Source: Actinomycetota bacterium
Lineage (GTDB): Bacteria > Actinomycetota > Acidimicrobiia > Acidimicrobiales > Iamiaceae
Length of the DNA stretch: 34,625 nt
Assembly: GCA_019639075.1 (NCBI GenBank)
Contig: JAHBSO010000018.1
Location: forward strand, 1 to 34,625
Direction of reading: 5' to 3'
A program made the translations under genes and the position numbers. Under the pieces are notes generated by a model that was not told the DNA's origin, ran no database searches, and saw only the letters and a program-made list of their open reading frames with translations. Of the stretch, positions 16,036 through 25,551 are shown piece after piece. Within the stretch, counting starts at the first letter, position 1, and each line of letters begins with the position of its first letter.

Positions 16036-17583
16036 TCAGTTCCCGGTGATGGCGGCGAGGCTCTGGACGACGGCCCCGTCGGTGATCTTGAAGATCAGCT
16101 GCGGGTAGACGCCGAGGACGACGATCATCACGATGAACGGCGCCCAGGCGATGTAGTCGGTGAGGTGCATGTCGTGGATGTGCTCGTCCTCGAACTCCTC
16201 GGTGGGGCGACCGAAGGCGACCCGCTGGAGCATCCAGAGGAGGTAGCCGGCGGCGAAGATCGTGCCGATCGCACCGATCACCATGAAGGTGCGGAACACC
16301 GGTTCGCTCAGGCCCTCGGCCGGGCTGTAGGCGGCCAGCAGGGCCGGGAACTCACCCCAGAAGCCGGCCAGGCCCGGCAGGCCGAGCGAGGCCATGACCG
16401 AGAAGCCGAGCAGCCAGCCCATGTGCGGGGCCTTGAGGAGCAGGCCGCCGAGGCGGGACATGTCGAGGGTGTGGAACCGGTCCTTCACCGAGCCGGCGAT
16501 GAAGAAGAGCATGCCGGTGATGAGGCCGTGGGCGACCATGCCGAAGATGGCGGCGTTGATGCCGAGCGGGGTCAGCGTGGCGATGCCGAGCATCACGTAG
16601 CCCATGTGGGCCACCGACGAGAAGGCGATCAGGCGCTTCATGTCGGTCTGGGCGAGACAGCCGAGCGCGCCGTAGATGATGCCGATGACCGCCAGCAGGC
16701 CGATGATCGGGGCCCACCACTTGGCCGCCTCGGGCAGCAGCGGGATGGCGATGCGGATGAAGCCGTAGGTGCCGAGCTTCAGGAGCACGGCGGCCAGGAT
16801 GACCGAGCCCTGGGTGGGCGCCTGGGTGTGGGCGTCGGGCAGCCAGGTGTGGAACGGGAACATCGGGACCTTGACGCCGAAGGCCAGGAAGAAGCCGCCG
16901 AAGATGAGGATGCCGGTGTTCTTCGCGAGCCCCTCGCCGCCCCAGGCCGACAGCGCGGCCAACGAGAACGTGCCCGTGCCGTCGCCCACGTTCTGGGCGT
17001 AGAGGAAGTACACGGCGAGGATCGACACGATCATGAACGCCGAGCCGAACACCGTGTACAGGAAGAACTTGAACGACGCGTACTTGCGGTCGTCGCCGCC
17101 GAACACGCCGATGAGGAAGAACATCGGCAGCAGCACGACCTCGAAGAACACGAAGAAGAGCAGCAGGTCCTGGGCGACGAAGCAGCCCACCATGCCGGTC
17201 TCGAGGATCAGCAGGAGCGTGAGGAAGACCTTCGGGTTCTTCGGCTCGGGGAAGTGGTCCCACGAGTAGATGACCACGAAGGGCATCACGAACGCGGTGA
17301 GCACGATCAGCGGCAACGACATGCCGTCGATGCCGATCGTGTACCGGGCGTTGATGGCTTCGATCCACGACTTGTCGAGGGCGAACTGCATGGTGCCGGT
17401 CGAGTCGTAGTCGAACTCGAACAGCATGGCGACCACGACCACGAACACCGAGGTGGTGGTCACGAGCGCGACCACCTTCGCCAGGGTCTCCTCGGTCTTG
17501 GGGATGGCCAGCAGCACCAACATGCCCACGAGGGGCAGGAACGTGGCGGCGGTGGGGCCCCAGGAGTTGAGCAGGTCCTTCAC
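16036..17583 (-). CDS. nuoM: NADH-quinone oxidoreductase subunit M
   Basis: NuoM is the middle antiporter-like subunit of complex I. The 515-residue product shows the family stretches YTIGIDGMSLPLIVLTAF, FFEVVLLPMFFLIGVFGG (with the conserved glutamate), VPMFPFHTWLPDAHTQAPT and FSSVAHMGYVMLG, and ends LGVYPQLIF, a usual NuoM terminus. The start is GTG 17583, with GAGG about 9 bases upstream on the message; this gives the normal first helix. The gap to nuoL is 16 bases. A second, partial protein with a similar terminus appears at the right edge of the window. Confidence 0.97.
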   Translation of the reverse strand: MKDLLNSWGPTAATFLPLVGMLVLLAIPKTEETLAKVVALVTTTSVFVVVVAMLFEFDYDSTGTMQFALDKSWIEAINARYTIGIDGMSLPLIVLTAFVMPFVVIYSWDHFPEPKNPKVFLTLLLILETGMVGCFVAQDLLLFFVFFEVVLLPMFFLIGVFGGDDRKYASFKFFLYTVFGSAFMIVSILAVYFLYAQNVGDGTGTFSLAALSAWGGEGLAKNTGILIFGGFFLAFGVKVPMFPFHTWLPDAHTQAPTQGSVILAAVLLKLGTYGFIRIAIPLLPEAAKWWAPIIGLLAVIGIIYGALGCLAQTDMKRLIAFSSVAHMGYVMLGIATLTPLGINAAIFGMVAHGLITGMLFFIAGSVKDRFHTLDMSRLGGLLLKAPHMGWLLGFSVMASLGLPGLAGFWGEFPALLAAYSPAEGLSEPVFRTFMVIGAIGTIFAAGYLLWMLQRVAFGRPTEEFEDEHIHDMHLTDYIAWAPFIVMIVVLGVYPQLIFKITDGAVVQSLAAITGN

Positions 17584-17599
17584 GGTCTTTTCCTCGTCC

Positions 17600-19897
17600 T
17601 CAGCTTGCGATCACGACGATGACGGCGGCCAGCAGCGCGGCCCCCACGAACAGGTACGACCCGTAGGTCTGGACCTTGCCGGTCTGGGTCTTGCGCAGGA
17701 CCTCTCCGGCTCCGGAGGCGGTCGCGCCGGAGCCGTTGACGGCCCCGTCGATCGCGCCCTGGTCCACGTAGCGGTAGACCCACTGGCCCGTCTTGGCGGC
17801 GGTGCGACCCACCAGGTTCACCAGGCCGTCGATCACGTTCTGGTTGATCCAGTAGGCGGCCCGGGCGATCGGGCCCTTCACGCCGCCCGCGATCCAGTCG
17901 GTGTACAGGATGTCGAGCCCGTACTTCTTCTCGAGCACGACGTAGCCGGCCCGGGCGAAGCGGTTGCGCTCGGTGATGCCGTGCGGGCCGAGGCCCTTCC
18001 AGTACCAGAGGTAGGCGGCACCGGCGCCGACGACGATCGCCCCGAACGACACGACCGCGACCCACGGCAGGAACGACGGGTGACCGAAGTCGGGGTTGGT
18101 GGCCACGAAGTAGGTGCCGGTCGGCTCGACCATGTGCTCGAACCAGAGCTGCCACTTCGCCGGCCAGGGGATCGAGCCGTCGGGGATGTTGACGAAGCCG
18201 GCGACGATCGAGCCGAAGGCCAGGATCATGAGCGGCACGACGATCCGCGGCCCGTTCTCGTGGAGCTCCATCTCGGCCGACTTGCCCCGGGGCTCGCCGA
18301 AGAAGACGTACCAGATGGCCCGGGTCATGTAGGCGCAGGTGCAGATGGCGCCGAGCAGGCCCATGACGATGGCGAACGGGTAGCCGTCACCGCCACCGCC
18401 GAGCATGTGGGCGCCGGCCAGGATCTCGTCCTTCGACCAGAAGCCCGCGGTCACGAGCGGGACGCCCATGAGGGCCGCGGTGCCGATCAGGAAGGTGGCG
18501 TAGGTCTTCGGCATCACCTTCCGCATGCCGCCCATGTCCTTCTTCATGTCGAAGGAGTGGATGTGGTGGGCGAGCGAACCGGAGCCGAGGAACAGGCAGG
18601 CCTTGAAGATGGCGTGGGTGAAGAGGTGGAAGATCGCCGCGGTCCAGGCGCCGACGCCGAGCGCCATGACCATGTAGCCGAGCTGGCTGATGGTCGAGTA
18701 CGCGAGGACCTTCTTGATGTCGCTCTGGACGAAGGCCAGCAGGGCGCCGAAGAGCAGGGTGACCGAGCCCATGATGGCGAGGGCGTTGATGTTGCCCGTG
18801 CCGATCGACAGGCCCTCGAAGAAGACCGGGTAGAGCCGGGCGACCATGTAGATGCCGGCGACGACCATGGTCGCGGCGTGGATGAGCGCGCTGACCGGGG
18901 TCGGGCCGGCCATGGCGTCGGGCAGCCACGTGTGGAGGACGAACTGGCCCGACTTGCTCATCACCGCGGTCATGAGCGACAGGGAGGCGATCAGCAGCAG
19001 CGAGTGGCGGATCGCGCCCTCGTTGGCCATCTCGGTGATGCGGACGATGTCGAAGCTGCCGTTGGCCGCGAAGAACAGGATGATCATCCCGCACAGCAGG
19101 CCGACGTCGCCCACGCGGTTGGTGAGGAAGGCCTTGAGCGCGGCGTCGGAGTTGGGCTTCTCCTCCCACCAGTGCCCGATCAGCGCGAACGAGCACAGGC
19201 CGACGAGCTCCCAGCCGACGATCATCTGGATCGTGCTGCTGGACAGCACGAAGAAGAGCATCGAGGCGGTGAAGAGGCTGAGGAAGGCGAAGTAGTGGGT
19301 GTAGCGGCGGTCGCCGGCCACGTAGTCGGTGGAGAAGACGTGGACCAGCAGCGAGATGAGCGTGACCACCACGAGCATCAGGCTGCTGAGGCCGTCGACC
19401 ATGGTGCCGACCCGGATGTCGAACCCGCCGGAGTCGAACCAGGTCATGTCCCGCACGACGGCGGAGGTGGCGTGGTGCTCCTCGCCGCCCTCCTCCCCCT
19501 CGGCGGAGGTCTCGGTGCCGTGCTCGTCCTCGGTCGCCGTGGCTTCGGTGGACTCGGTGGCCTCGGCCTCGTGGTCGGTCGAGGTGGCCTCGGCCTCGGT
19601 GCCGTGGGCGGCGGCGTCGGTGCCGTTCTCGGCCTCGGCGTCGGCCTCGGTGACCGGACGGGTCTCGTGGCCCTCGGTGATCAGGTACGACTGCGAGGAC
19701 TGGCGGCCCTCCGGCGGGGTGCCGTCGTTGACCCGGCTGACCCAGCCGAACGCCACGGTGAGCGCCAGCACGAAGCAGATCGCCACCGAGGCGATGCCGA
19801 TCTCGGAGCCGCCGCGGGGCAGCTTCTTGCCGATCGCGAGGATGAGGACGAACGAGATCGCGGGGATGAGGGGGATGATCCAGGCGTGGGTGAGCAC
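17600..19897 (-). CDS. nuoL: NADH-quinone oxidoreductase subunit L with acidic insertion
   Basis: NuoL is the distal antiporter-like subunit of complex I and carries the long lateral helix. The 765-residue product is over 100 residues longer than the usual 610-650. The surplus is largely one insertion at residues about 55-148, between the first two transmembrane helices, very rich in Glu, Ala and Thr with several His. The rest is normal: MVDGLSSLMLVVVTLISLLVHVFS, WELVGLCSFALIGHWW, HTWLPDAMAGPTPVSALIHAATMV and the C-terminal helices. The start is GTG 19897, four bases after nuoK. The insert should face outside; its role is unknown. Confidence 0.97.
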   Translation of the reverse strand: MLTHAWIIPLIPAISFVLILAIGKKLPRGGSEIGIASVAICFVLALTVAFGWVSRVNDGTPPEGRQSSQSYLITEGHETRPVTEADAEAENGTDAAAHGTEAEATSTDHEAEATESTEATATEDEHGTETSAEGEEGGEEHHATSAVVRDMTWFDSGGFDIRVGTMVDGLSSLMLVVVTLISLLVHVFSTDYVAGDRRYTHYFAFLSLFTASMLFFVLSSSTIQMIVGWELVGLCSFALIGHWWEEKPNSDAALKAFLTNRVGDVGLLCGMIILFFAANGSFDIVRITEMANEGAIRHSLLLIASLSLMTAVMSKSGQFVLHTWLPDAMAGPTPVSALIHAATMVVAGIYMVARLYPVFFEGLSIGTGNINALAIMGSVTLLFGALLAFVQSDIKKVLAYSTISQLGYMVMALGVGAWTAAIFHLFTHAIFKACLFLGSGSLAHHIHSFDMKKDMGGMRKVMPKTYATFLIGTAALMGVPLVTAGFWSKDEILAGAHMLGGGGDGYPFAIVMGLLGAICTCAYMTRAIWYVFFGEPRGKSAEMELHENGPRIVVPLMILAFGSIVAGFVNIPDGSIPWPAKWQLWFEHMVEPTGTYFVATNPDFGHPSFLPWVAVVSFGAIVVGAGAAYLWYWKGLGPHGITERNRFARAGYVVLEKKYGLDILYTDWIAGGVKGPIARAAYWINQNVIDGLVNLVGRTAAKTGQWVYRYVDQGAIDGAVNGSGATASGAGEVLRKTQTGKVQTYGSYLFVGAALLAAVIVVIAS

Positions 19898-19901
19898 GGG
19901 G

Positions 19902-20201
19902 TCAGCCCTTCATCAGGTCGACCTGGTCCAGGTCGACGGTCTTGTGGGTCCGGAAGATGGCGAGGACGATCGCCAGGCCGACACCGACCTCGGCGGCGGC
20001 GACGGCGATGACGAACAGCGCGAAGACCTGACCCGAGATCGAGTCGGTCATGGCGCTGAAGGCCACCAGGTTGATGTTGACCGCGTTCAGGATGAGCTCG
20101 ACCGACATGAGGACGAGCACGCCGTTCTTGCGGGCGATCACGCCGTACACGCCGATGCAGAACAGGACGGCGGCGAGGACGAGGAACTGGTTCAGCAGCA
20201 C
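19902..20201 (-). CDS. nuoK: NADH-quinone oxidoreductase subunit K
   Basis: NuoK is a 99-residue membrane subunit with three helices linking the quinone site to the antiporter subunits. The two conserved membrane glutamates of the family are visible, in [12 protein letters not shown] (Glu35) and [12 protein letters not shown] (Glu71). The start is GTG 20201; GAGGGG, overlapping the nuoJ stop, provides the ribosome site across a 10-base gap. Length matches the family exactly. Confidence 0.97.
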   Translation of the reverse strand: MLLNQFLVLAAVLFCIGVYGVIARKNGVLVLMSVELILNAVNINLVAFSAMTDSISGQVFALFVIAVAAAEVGVGLAIVLAIFRTHKTVDLDQVDLMKG

Positions 20202-20211
20202 GTGGTTCCCC

Positions 20212-20754
20212 TCAGTCCCTCTTCGACACGACGATGGCGCCGACCGCGGCGGCGAGCAGGAGCAGGGAGATGGCCTCGAAGGCGAGCAGGTAGGTGCCGA
20301 AGATCGAGTCCGAGACCTCGCCGGTCAGGGTGGGCTGGAGGTCCTGCGGGATCTTCGAGCGACCGAAGCCGTCGAGGAGCCCGTAGATCAGCACGCCGAA
20401 CAGCACCACCGAGGTGAAGAGGCCGGCGAGCCACTGGTCCCGGCGGGCGAACTCCTCGCCCCGCATCGGCGCCTTGGTGAGCATGATGCCGAACAGGAAG
20501 AGCACGACGACCGCACCGATGTACACCATGACCTGCGTGATGGCCACGAACTCGGCGCCGAGGAGGATGAACTGGGCGGCGGCGCCGGCCAGCACCATCA
20601 CCAGGTAGGCGGCGGCGTGGACCACGTTGGCGGTGGTCACGACCCGGATCGCCGAGAAGACCATGAGGGCGGCGATGATCCCGAACGCGACGTTCTGGGC
20701 CACGTAGACCGGGGCGTCGGCGTTCTGGGCCGCCGCGGCGAGGACGGCGATCAC
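20212..20754 (-). CDS. nuoJ: NADH-quinone oxidoreductase subunit J
   Basis: NuoJ is a 180-residue membrane subunit with five hydrophobic helices; its third helix is known to change conformation during coupling. The family signature [28 protein letters not shown] is present in full. The C-terminus is short compared with the roughly 250-residue NuoJ of mycobacteria. The start is GTG 20754, overlapping the nuoI stop (GTGA), which fixes the start against the longer open frame upstream that reads through nuoI. Confidence 0.95.
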   Translation of the reverse strand: MIAVLAAAAQNADAPVYVAQNVAFGIIAALMVFSAIRVVTTANVVHAAAYLVMVLAGAAAQFILLGAEFVAITQVMVYIGAVVVLFLFGIMLTKAPMRGEEFARRDQWLAGLFTSVVLFGVLIYGLLDGFGRSKIPQDLQPTLTGEVSDSIFGTYLLAFEAISLLLLAAAVGAIVVSKRD

Positions 20755-21308
20755 CGCGGGACCTTCTGGACCTTGGCCTCCGAGCCGGCCTCGTAGGACT
20801 CGAAGTCGGGCACGGTCTCCATCCACTCCCCGAGGCGGGTCTTGTCGTGGAGGAGGTCGGCGATGCGGGGCTCGGAGTACTCGAACTCGGGGCTCCAGAA
20901 GATGGCCTCGAACGGGCACACCTCGACGCAGATGCCGCAGTACATGCAGAGCGCGTAGTCGATGTCGAAGCGGTCGAGCGCGGAGACGGTGCGCTCCTTG
21001 CCACCGGGACGGCGCGGCGGCGCCTTCTCCTTGTGGCCCTCGATGTAGATGCACCAGTCGGGGCAGCTCCGCACGCAGAGCATGCAGACCGTGCAGTTGT
21101 CCTCCTTGAGGGCGATGACGCCGCGAGCGCGCGGGGCCGGCTCCTCCTTCTCGTGGGGGTACTGCACGGTGGCCGCGCCCTTGGACGGCGACGGCGGCTG
21201 GAGGAACCGCTTGGCCCCCTCGCCCGGCCAGACGGTCTGGGTCAGCTCGTTGAACGTGACCCCCATGCCCTTGAGCAGGCCCGGCAGCTTCGGCTTCTTC
21301 GGAGCCAT
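20751..21308 (-). CDS. nuoI: NADH-quinone oxidoreductase subunit I (two 4Fe-4S clusters)
   Basis: NuoI carries clusters N6a and N6b in the peripheral arm and passes electrons towards NuoB. The 185-residue product has both ligand sets: Cys72, 75, 78 and 82 ([12 protein letters not shown]) and Cys121, 124, 127 and 131 ([12 protein letters not shown]). The usual hydrophilic N-terminal helix precedes them. The start is ATG 21308, overlapping the nuoH stop by one base (TGATG). Between the two motifs lies a short basic, Pro-rich insertion ([15 protein letters not shown]). Its partner NuoG, the normal electron donor, is not in this cluster. Confidence 0.97.
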   Translation of the reverse strand: MAPKKPKLPGLLKGMGVTFNELTQTVWPGEGAKRFLQPPSPSKGAATVQYPHEKEEPAPRARGVIALKEDNCTVCMLCVRSCPDWCIYIEGHKEKAPPRRPGGKERTVSALDRFDIDYALCMYCGICVEVCPFEAIFWSPEFEYSEPRIADLLHDKTRLGEWMETVPDFESYEAGSEAKVQKVPR

Positions 21309-22369
21309 CAGAACGCAACCTTCAGGATCGTGGTGGCGAGGATGTTCGCGAGCGACAGCGGGATCAGGATCACCCAGGCGAACTTCTGGAGCTGGTCCTC
21401 CCGGAGCCGGGGGAACGTGAAGCGGACGAAGAAGATGAGCCCGCCGAGGATGCACATCTTCGCGACCATGATGATCGGCCCGAGCAGGTTGAACAGGTTG
21501 TTGTTCAGGTCGGTCCAGGCGGCGGGCACGGCCCAGCCGCCGAGGAAGAGGGTGGCGCCGAGGGCGGCGAACGCACCGGCCGAGGCGAACTCGCCGATGA
21601 AGAAGAGCAGGAACCGCAGGCCCGTGTACTCGGTCATGTAGCCGGTGACGAGCTCGGACTCGGCGATCGGCATGTCGAACGGCGTCTGGGCCAGCTCGGC
21701 CTGCACCGCGATCATGAAGATGATGAACCCGAGGAACTGGGTGAGCACGTAGGGGTTGCCGATGAGGTCGACCCCGAAGATCGACCCGCCGGCCTGGGCG
21801 TGGACGATCTGCTGCATGTCCATCGTGCCGGCCTGGATCACCACGCCGACCACGGCGAGGATCAGCGGCAGCTCGTAGGCGACGAGCTGGCCGCCGGCGC
21901 GCAGGCCGCCCATGAGCGAGTACTTGTTGGCCGAGGCCCAGCCGGCGACGATCACGCCGAGGGTGCTCACCGAGGCGATGGCCACGGCGAAGAAGATGCC
22001 GCCGGTCATCGCCCCGCTGATGAAGGTCATGTCGGGGCCGAAGGGCACCACGATGTAGACGAGCAGCACCGTGCTGACCACGAGGTACGGCGCGGCCTTG
22101 AACAGCAGCCGGTCGGCCCGCTCGGGGATGATGTCCTCCTTCTGGAGGAACTTGCCGACCTCGGCGAGGAGCTGCAGCGAGCCGTAGGGGCCGGTCTCCA
22201 TGGGACCGAGCCGGCTCTGCATGAACGACACCATCTTGAACAGGAAGAGGTAGACGAACGTGCCGGCCGGCAGCAGCACCGCGGCGAGGATGCCGACGGA
22301 CTTCAGGGCGCTCTGCGCCCAGAGGTTGTCGAGGGAGTCCCAGCTGAGGGCGAGGATGTCGGCGCTCAC
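21308..22369 (-). CDS. nuoH: NADH-quinone oxidoreductase subunit H
   Basis: NuoH is the membrane subunit that forms the quinone channel with NuoB and NuoD. The 353-residue product has eight helices and the conserved loops [58 protein letters not shown] and [27 protein letters not shown], which include the charged residues lining the quinone entry. The start is GTG 22369, overlapping the nuoD stop by four bases (GTGA). In 14-gene actinobacterial operons nuoE, nuoF and nuoG stand between nuoD and nuoH; here there is no room for them. Confidence 0.97.
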   Translation of the reverse strand: MSADILALSWDSLDNLWAQSALKSVGILAAVLLPAGTFVYLFLFKMVSFMQSRLGPMETGPYGSLQLLAEVGKFLQKEDIIPERADRLLFKAAPYLVVSTVLLVYIVVPFGPDMTFISGAMTGGIFFAVAIASVSTLGVIVAGWASANKYSLMGGLRAGGQLVAYELPLILAVVGVVIQAGTMDMQQIVHAQAGGSIFGVDLIGNPYVLTQFLGFIIFMIAVQAELAQTPFDMPIAESELVTGYMTEYTGLRFLLFFIGEFASAGAFAALGATLFLGGWAVPAAWTDLNNNLFNLLGPIIMVAKMCILGGLIFFVRFTFPRLREDQLQKFAWVILIPLSLANILATTILKVAF

Positions 22370-23541
22370 CGGTCGATGTCCCCGAGGATGAAGTAGAGGC
22401 TGGCCAGGATGGTGACGACGTCGGGCACGTAGACGCCCCGGCACACCCAGGGCACCACCGACACGTTGTTGAACGAGGCGGTGCGGATCTTCACCCGGAA
22501 CGGGCCGAGGTCGCCCTTGGAGACGACGTAGTAGCCCATCTCGCCGAGCGGGTTCTCGGTGGCGACCCAGGCCTCGCCCTCGGGCACCTTGATGATGCGG
22601 GGCACCTTGGCCATGATCGGCCCGGCGGGCAGCCCGTCGAGGAGCTGGTCGACGATCTTGGTCGACTCGCGCACCTCCTGGATCCGCACCCAGAAGCGGG
22701 CGAACGAGTCGCCGTCGGGGTGGGTCCACACCTTCCAGTCGGCCTGGTCCCAGGCCAGCCCGACCGGCTGGTCGCGGCGGAGGTCCCAGTCGACGCCGCT
22801 GGAGCGCAGGTTCGCGCCGCTGAGGCCGAACTGCTGGGCCACGTCGGCGGGGATGACGCCGACGCCGCGGGTGCGGGCCTGGAAGATCTCGTTGCCGGTG
22901 ACGAGGTCGTCCATCTCGTCGCAGAAGTCGCGGATCTTCTCCATCGCCGCCTTGGTGTCGGCGATCCAGCCCTTGGGCAGGTCGTCCTTCAGGCCGCCGA
23001 TGCGGTCGAAGTTCGGGTGGAAGCGACCGCCGGTGACCGCCTCGATCTGGTTGAGGACGAACTCGCGGTCGCGGAAGGCGTAGAACGCGGCGGTCATGGC
23101 GCCGATGTGCAGGGCCATGTCGCCGACGAACAGCGAGATGTTGGCGATGCGGGAGAGCTCGAACAGGATCGTGCGGATCCACTGGGCCCGGGGCGGGGCC
23201 TCGACCTCCATGAGCTTCTCGGCGGCGAGGATGAACGGGACCTCGTTGGCGAAGCTGCCCAGCCAGTCGATGCGGTTCACGAGGGTGGTGACCTGCGGGT
23301 AGGTCCGCACCTCGGTGAGCTTCTCGTAGCCCCGGTGCATGTAGCCCATGACCGGTTCGGCGGCGATCACGCTCTCGCCGTCGAGCTTGACGATGATCCG
23401 CAGCGTGCCGTGGGTGGCCGGGTGCTGCGGGCCCATGTTGAGGGTCATGCCCTCCTGGGTCTCGAACTCGAGGTTGACCCGCCCGTCGGCGGCCTGGGAG
23501 TTGACGTAGGCGAGCTTCTGGCGGTCGCTGACGGCGGTCAT
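22366..23541 (-). CDS. nuoD: NADH-quinone oxidoreductase subunit D
   Basis: NuoD (49-kDa homologue) forms the quinone-binding pocket with NuoB. The 391-residue product has the N-terminal [13 protein letters not shown] motif with the quinone-site histidines, [10 protein letters not shown] (Arg70) near cluster N2, the hydrogenase-like helical core and the usual C-terminal DIDR. Arg70 is probably the residue whose mitochondrial equivalent is dimethylated by NDUFAF7, and a gene of that family lies at the end of this operon; the assignment is from memory of the motif. The start is ATG 23541, overlapping the nuoC stop (ATGA). Confidence 0.97.
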   Translation of the reverse strand: MTAVSDRQKLAYVNSQAADGRVNLEFETQEGMTLNMGPQHPATHGTLRIIVKLDGESVIAAEPVMGYMHRGYEKLTEVRTYPQVTTLVNRIDWLGSFANEVPFILAAEKLMEVEAPPRAQWIRTILFELSRIANISLFVGDMALHIGAMTAAFYAFRDREFVLNQIEAVTGGRFHPNFDRIGGLKDDLPKGWIADTKAAMEKIRDFCDEMDDLVTGNEIFQARTRGVGVIPADVAQQFGLSGANLRSSGVDWDLRRDQPVGLAWDQADWKVWTHPDGDSFARFWVRIQEVRESTKIVDQLLDGLPAGPIMAKVPRIIKVPEGEAWVATENPLGEMGYYVVSKGDLGPFRVKIRTASFNNVSVVPWVCRGVYVPDVVTILASLYFILGDIDR

Positions 23542-24221
23542 TCGCTCGCCTCCTCGTCGTCGGCCCCGCCCTCGGCCTCGGGCATCGGCTCCACGTCGAC
23601 GATGCCGGGCCACGGCTTGACGATGCGGGCGAGCAGCGGGAAGTCCTTGCGCAGGGGATGGCCCTCGAACTCGCCCGGCAGGTAGATCGGTGCGAGGTGG
23701 CCGTGGCCCACGAAGTCGATGCCGAACATCTCGTGGGTCTCGCGCTCGTGCCAGTTGACCCCGGCGAAGACCGGCAGCCAGGTCTCGATCGAGAGGTCGT
23801 CGTCGGGCAGGTCGACCTTCAGGGTGACGCCCAGCTTGCGGTGGTACGACAGCGCCCGGGCGAAGACCTGGAACCGGGTGTCGCCGCCGGCGTAGCCGGT
23901 GACGATCTCGGTGTCGGGCTCGGGCCGCTCGTCGGTCGGGGAGTCCTCGCTCTTGCCGAACGGGCTGGGGAGCCAATCGATGGCCGAGAGGAACTCGAAG
24001 GCCCGGCAGCCGGCGCGGTCGCGCAGGACGATGCCGGCGGTGCGCCAGGCGTCACGGCTGACCCGCAGCCAGACGTCGTCGCCAGGACGGATGTGGCTGC
24101 CGAGCAGCGCGTCGCCCAGCTCCTCGGTGAAGATGGCGACGATCTCCTCGCGCGCCTCGTCGGTCGCGGGAGCCTCGGCCTCGGTGGTCTCGTCGACGTC
24201 AGCTGACGACAAGTGGCTCAC
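23538..24221 (-). CDS. nuoC: NADH-quinone oxidoreductase subunit C
   Basis: NuoC (30-kDa homologue) is a structural subunit of the peripheral arm next to NuoD. The 227-residue product has the family signature [18 protein letters not shown] followed by PLRKDFPL. An acidic N-terminal stretch (residues 5-27) and a short acidic C-terminal tail are extra. The GTG at 24221 would overlap nuoB by 23 bases; this start is accepted because the frame is open and no better one is evident, but a start some codons further in is possible. The stop overlaps the nuoD ATG. Confidence 0.93.
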   Translation of the reverse strand: MSHLSSADVDETTEAEAPATDEAREEIVAIFTEELGDALLGSHIRPGDDVWLRVSRDAWRTAGIVLRDRAGCRAFEFLSAIDWLPSPFGKSEDSPTDERPEPDTEIVTGYAGGDTRFQVFARALSYHRKLGVTLKVDLPDDDLSIETWLPVFAGVNWHERETHEMFGIDFVGHGHLAPIYLPGEFEGHPLRKDFPLLARIVKPWPGIVDVEPMPEAEGGADDEEASE

Positions 24222-24699
24222 CCTTCCAACGCTCGACCATGTCTTCCTTGCCGATCCGCTGCTGCAGCAGGACGATGCCCTCGAGCAGGGCCTCGGGCCG
24301 GGGCGGGCAGCCGGGGACGTAGACGTCGACCGGCACCACCTGGTCGACGCCCTTGGTGACCGAGTAGCTGTCCCAGTACGGGCCGCCGCAGTTGGCGCAC
24401 GAGCCCATGGAGATGACGTACTTCGGGTCCGGCATCTGGTCGTACAGCCGGCGGATGGCCGGGACCATCTTGTCGGTGACCGTGCCCGAGAAGCAGACGA
24501 GGTCGGCCTGGCGGGGGCTGGCGGGCAGCGGGATCACGCCGAGGCGCATGACGTCGTAGCGCGGCGAGCCGAGCGCGGCGCCCATCTCGATGGCGCAGCA
24601 CGCGAGGCCCCACTGGAAGATCCAGATGGAGTACTTGCGCGACGTGTTCAGCAACGACGTCAGGGGCTTGGGGAGCTTGCCGCTCTCGACGAGCCCCAT
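24199..24699 (-). CDS. nuoB: NADH-quinone oxidoreductase subunit B (cluster N2)
   Basis: NuoB binds cluster N2, the last iron-sulfur centre before quinone. The 166-residue product has the four ligands Cys34-Cys35 (GLACCAIEM), Cys101 (MGSCANCGG) and Cys131 (VPGCPPRPE). ATG 24699 is chosen over the open frame further upstream because [10 protein letters not shown] is a typical NuoB start, GGGGA lies just before it, and the upstream codons are low-complexity and overlap nuoA. The gap to nuoA is 31 bases, the largest inside the operon. Confidence 0.96.
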   Translation of the reverse strand: MGLVESGKLPKPLTSLLNTSRKYSIWIFQWGLACCAIEMGAALGSPRYDVMRLGVIPLPASPRQADLVCFSGTVTDKMVPAIRRLYDQMPDPKYVISMGSCANCGGPYWDSYSVTKGVDQVVPVDVYVPGCPPRPEALLEGIVLLQQRIGKEDMVERWKGEPLVVS

Positions 24700-24730
24700 C
24701 AGTCGTCCCCGCGCCGAGGGTTCCGGCCCG

Positions 24731-25096
24731 TCAAAGCCACTGCAGGACCTTCTTTCGCCATGCGTAGAGGATGCCGAGGGAGAGGATGACGATGAACACG
24801 AGCATCTCGATGGCACCGAACCACCCGTAGAGCTCGAGCCGGGTCGCCCACGGGAAGATGAACACGACCTCGACGTCGAACATCACGAAGAGGAGGGCGA
24901 AGACGTAGTACCGGATCGGCGACTCGGCCCAGCCGTCCCCGACCGGGTCAACGCCGCTCTCGTAGGTGAGGTACTTGTCCTTCTGCACCCGCTGCGGCCG
25001 GATGAGGCTGCCGAGGCCGAGGACGAGGGCCAACAGGCCCACCGCGACCGCGGCGAAGATGGCCACGGTGAGGTAGTCGCGCAGGAACTCGGACAC
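24731..25096 (-). CDS. nuoA: NADH-quinone oxidoreductase subunit A
   Basis: NuoA is a three-helix membrane subunit at the joint of the two arms of complex I. The 121-residue product has the conserved loop [12 protein letters not shown] followed by [23 protein letters not shown], with the Asp-Glu pair of the family. It is the first gene of the leftward operon. The start is GTG 25096, placed 8 bases behind a -10-like TAAGGT, with no room for a Shine-Dalgarno sequence, so the transcript is probably leaderless. Confidence 0.96.
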   Translation of the reverse strand: MSEFLRDYLTVAIFAAVAVGLLALVLGLGSLIRPQRVQKDKYLTYESGVDPVGDGWAESPIRYYVFALLFVMFDVEVVFIFPWATRLELYGWFGAIEMLVFIVILSLGILYAWRKKVLQWL

Positions 25097-25104
25097 GGCG
25101 TCGA

Positions 25105-25134
25105 ACCTTAGTGAGAGGGCTCACGAGGGGCCAA
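25105..25134 (-). promoter_or_regulatory. Probable nuo operon promoter
   Basis: On the minus strand TTGGCC (25129-25134) and TAAGGT (25105-25110) are separated by 18 bases, and the nuoA GTG follows 8 bases after the -10 hexamer. This is the best sigma-70-like pair in the window and would give a leaderless nuo message. Confidence 0.5.
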
Positions 25135-25284
25135 AGGGAGCTGACACCCCACGCGGGGCGGGCACGGGCGGGACCCGCGACCGGCATCGTGGCACGTCGG
25201 CGACCGTCGTGCGGGGTTCATCCGGACGGGCCCCGGGCGTTCGACCGACGGCCACCGGGGATCCACCGGACTTTCGCTGGAAGG

Positions 25285-25290
25285 TAGGGT
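25285..25290 (+). promoter_or_regulatory. Probable -10 element (TAGGGT) of the rightward 25.3-31 kb operon
   Basis: TAGGGT lies 7 bases before the ATG at 25298. No clear -35 is seen. The overlapping AGGTAGGG could instead act as a weak ribosome site, so the two readings compete. Confidence 0.4.
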
Positions 25291-25297
25291 TTCGCCC

Positions 25298-25549
25298 ATG
25301 ATCGCGTACCTCGATGCCCAGACCGGGAGCATGATCGCCGCGGCGTTCGCCGGTGGTGCCGCCGGCGTCGCCGTGCTCGTCCGGATGTACGGCTACAAGT
25401 TCCTCGGCCTGTTCTCGAAGAAGTACCGCCGCAAGGCCGAGGTCCAGCAGGGCGACCTCCTCGGGGTGGAGATCGACCCGGAGACCGGCGAGCCCGTCGA
25501 CCCCGAGGCCGCCGCCGAGGCCCTCGCCCGCTCGGACACCAAGCGCTGA
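25298..25549 (+). CDS. Small single-helix membrane protein of unknown function
   Basis: The 83-residue product has one hydrophobic segment (residues about 12-29, rich in Ala and Gly), then a basic stretch FSKKYRRKAE that should stay in the cytoplasm, and an acidic tail. I do not recognise a family. It is the first gene of a tight rightward operon, two bases before the NoeA-like methyltransferase gene and divergent from nuoA. Codon use and composition match the neighbours, so it is probably real. Its position suggests a helper for the membrane enzymes downstream; that is inference. Confidence 0.75.
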   Translation: MIAYLDAQTGSMIAAAFAGGAAGVAVLVRMYGYKFLGLFSKKYRRKAEVQQGDLLGVEIDPETGEPVDPEAAAEALARSDTKR

Positions 25550-25551
25550 GC

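Noticed and set aside
14508..20011. Long plus-strand open frames opposite the nuo genes
   Set aside because: They are rich in His, Asp, Gly, Glu and Arg, as expected for antisense reading of GC-rich membrane-protein genes, and show no domain.
25216..25250. GTTCA and GTTCG cores upstream of the 25298 gene, a possible PHO box
   Set aside because: They are 23 bases apart, off the 11-base step, and no intermediate unit fits.
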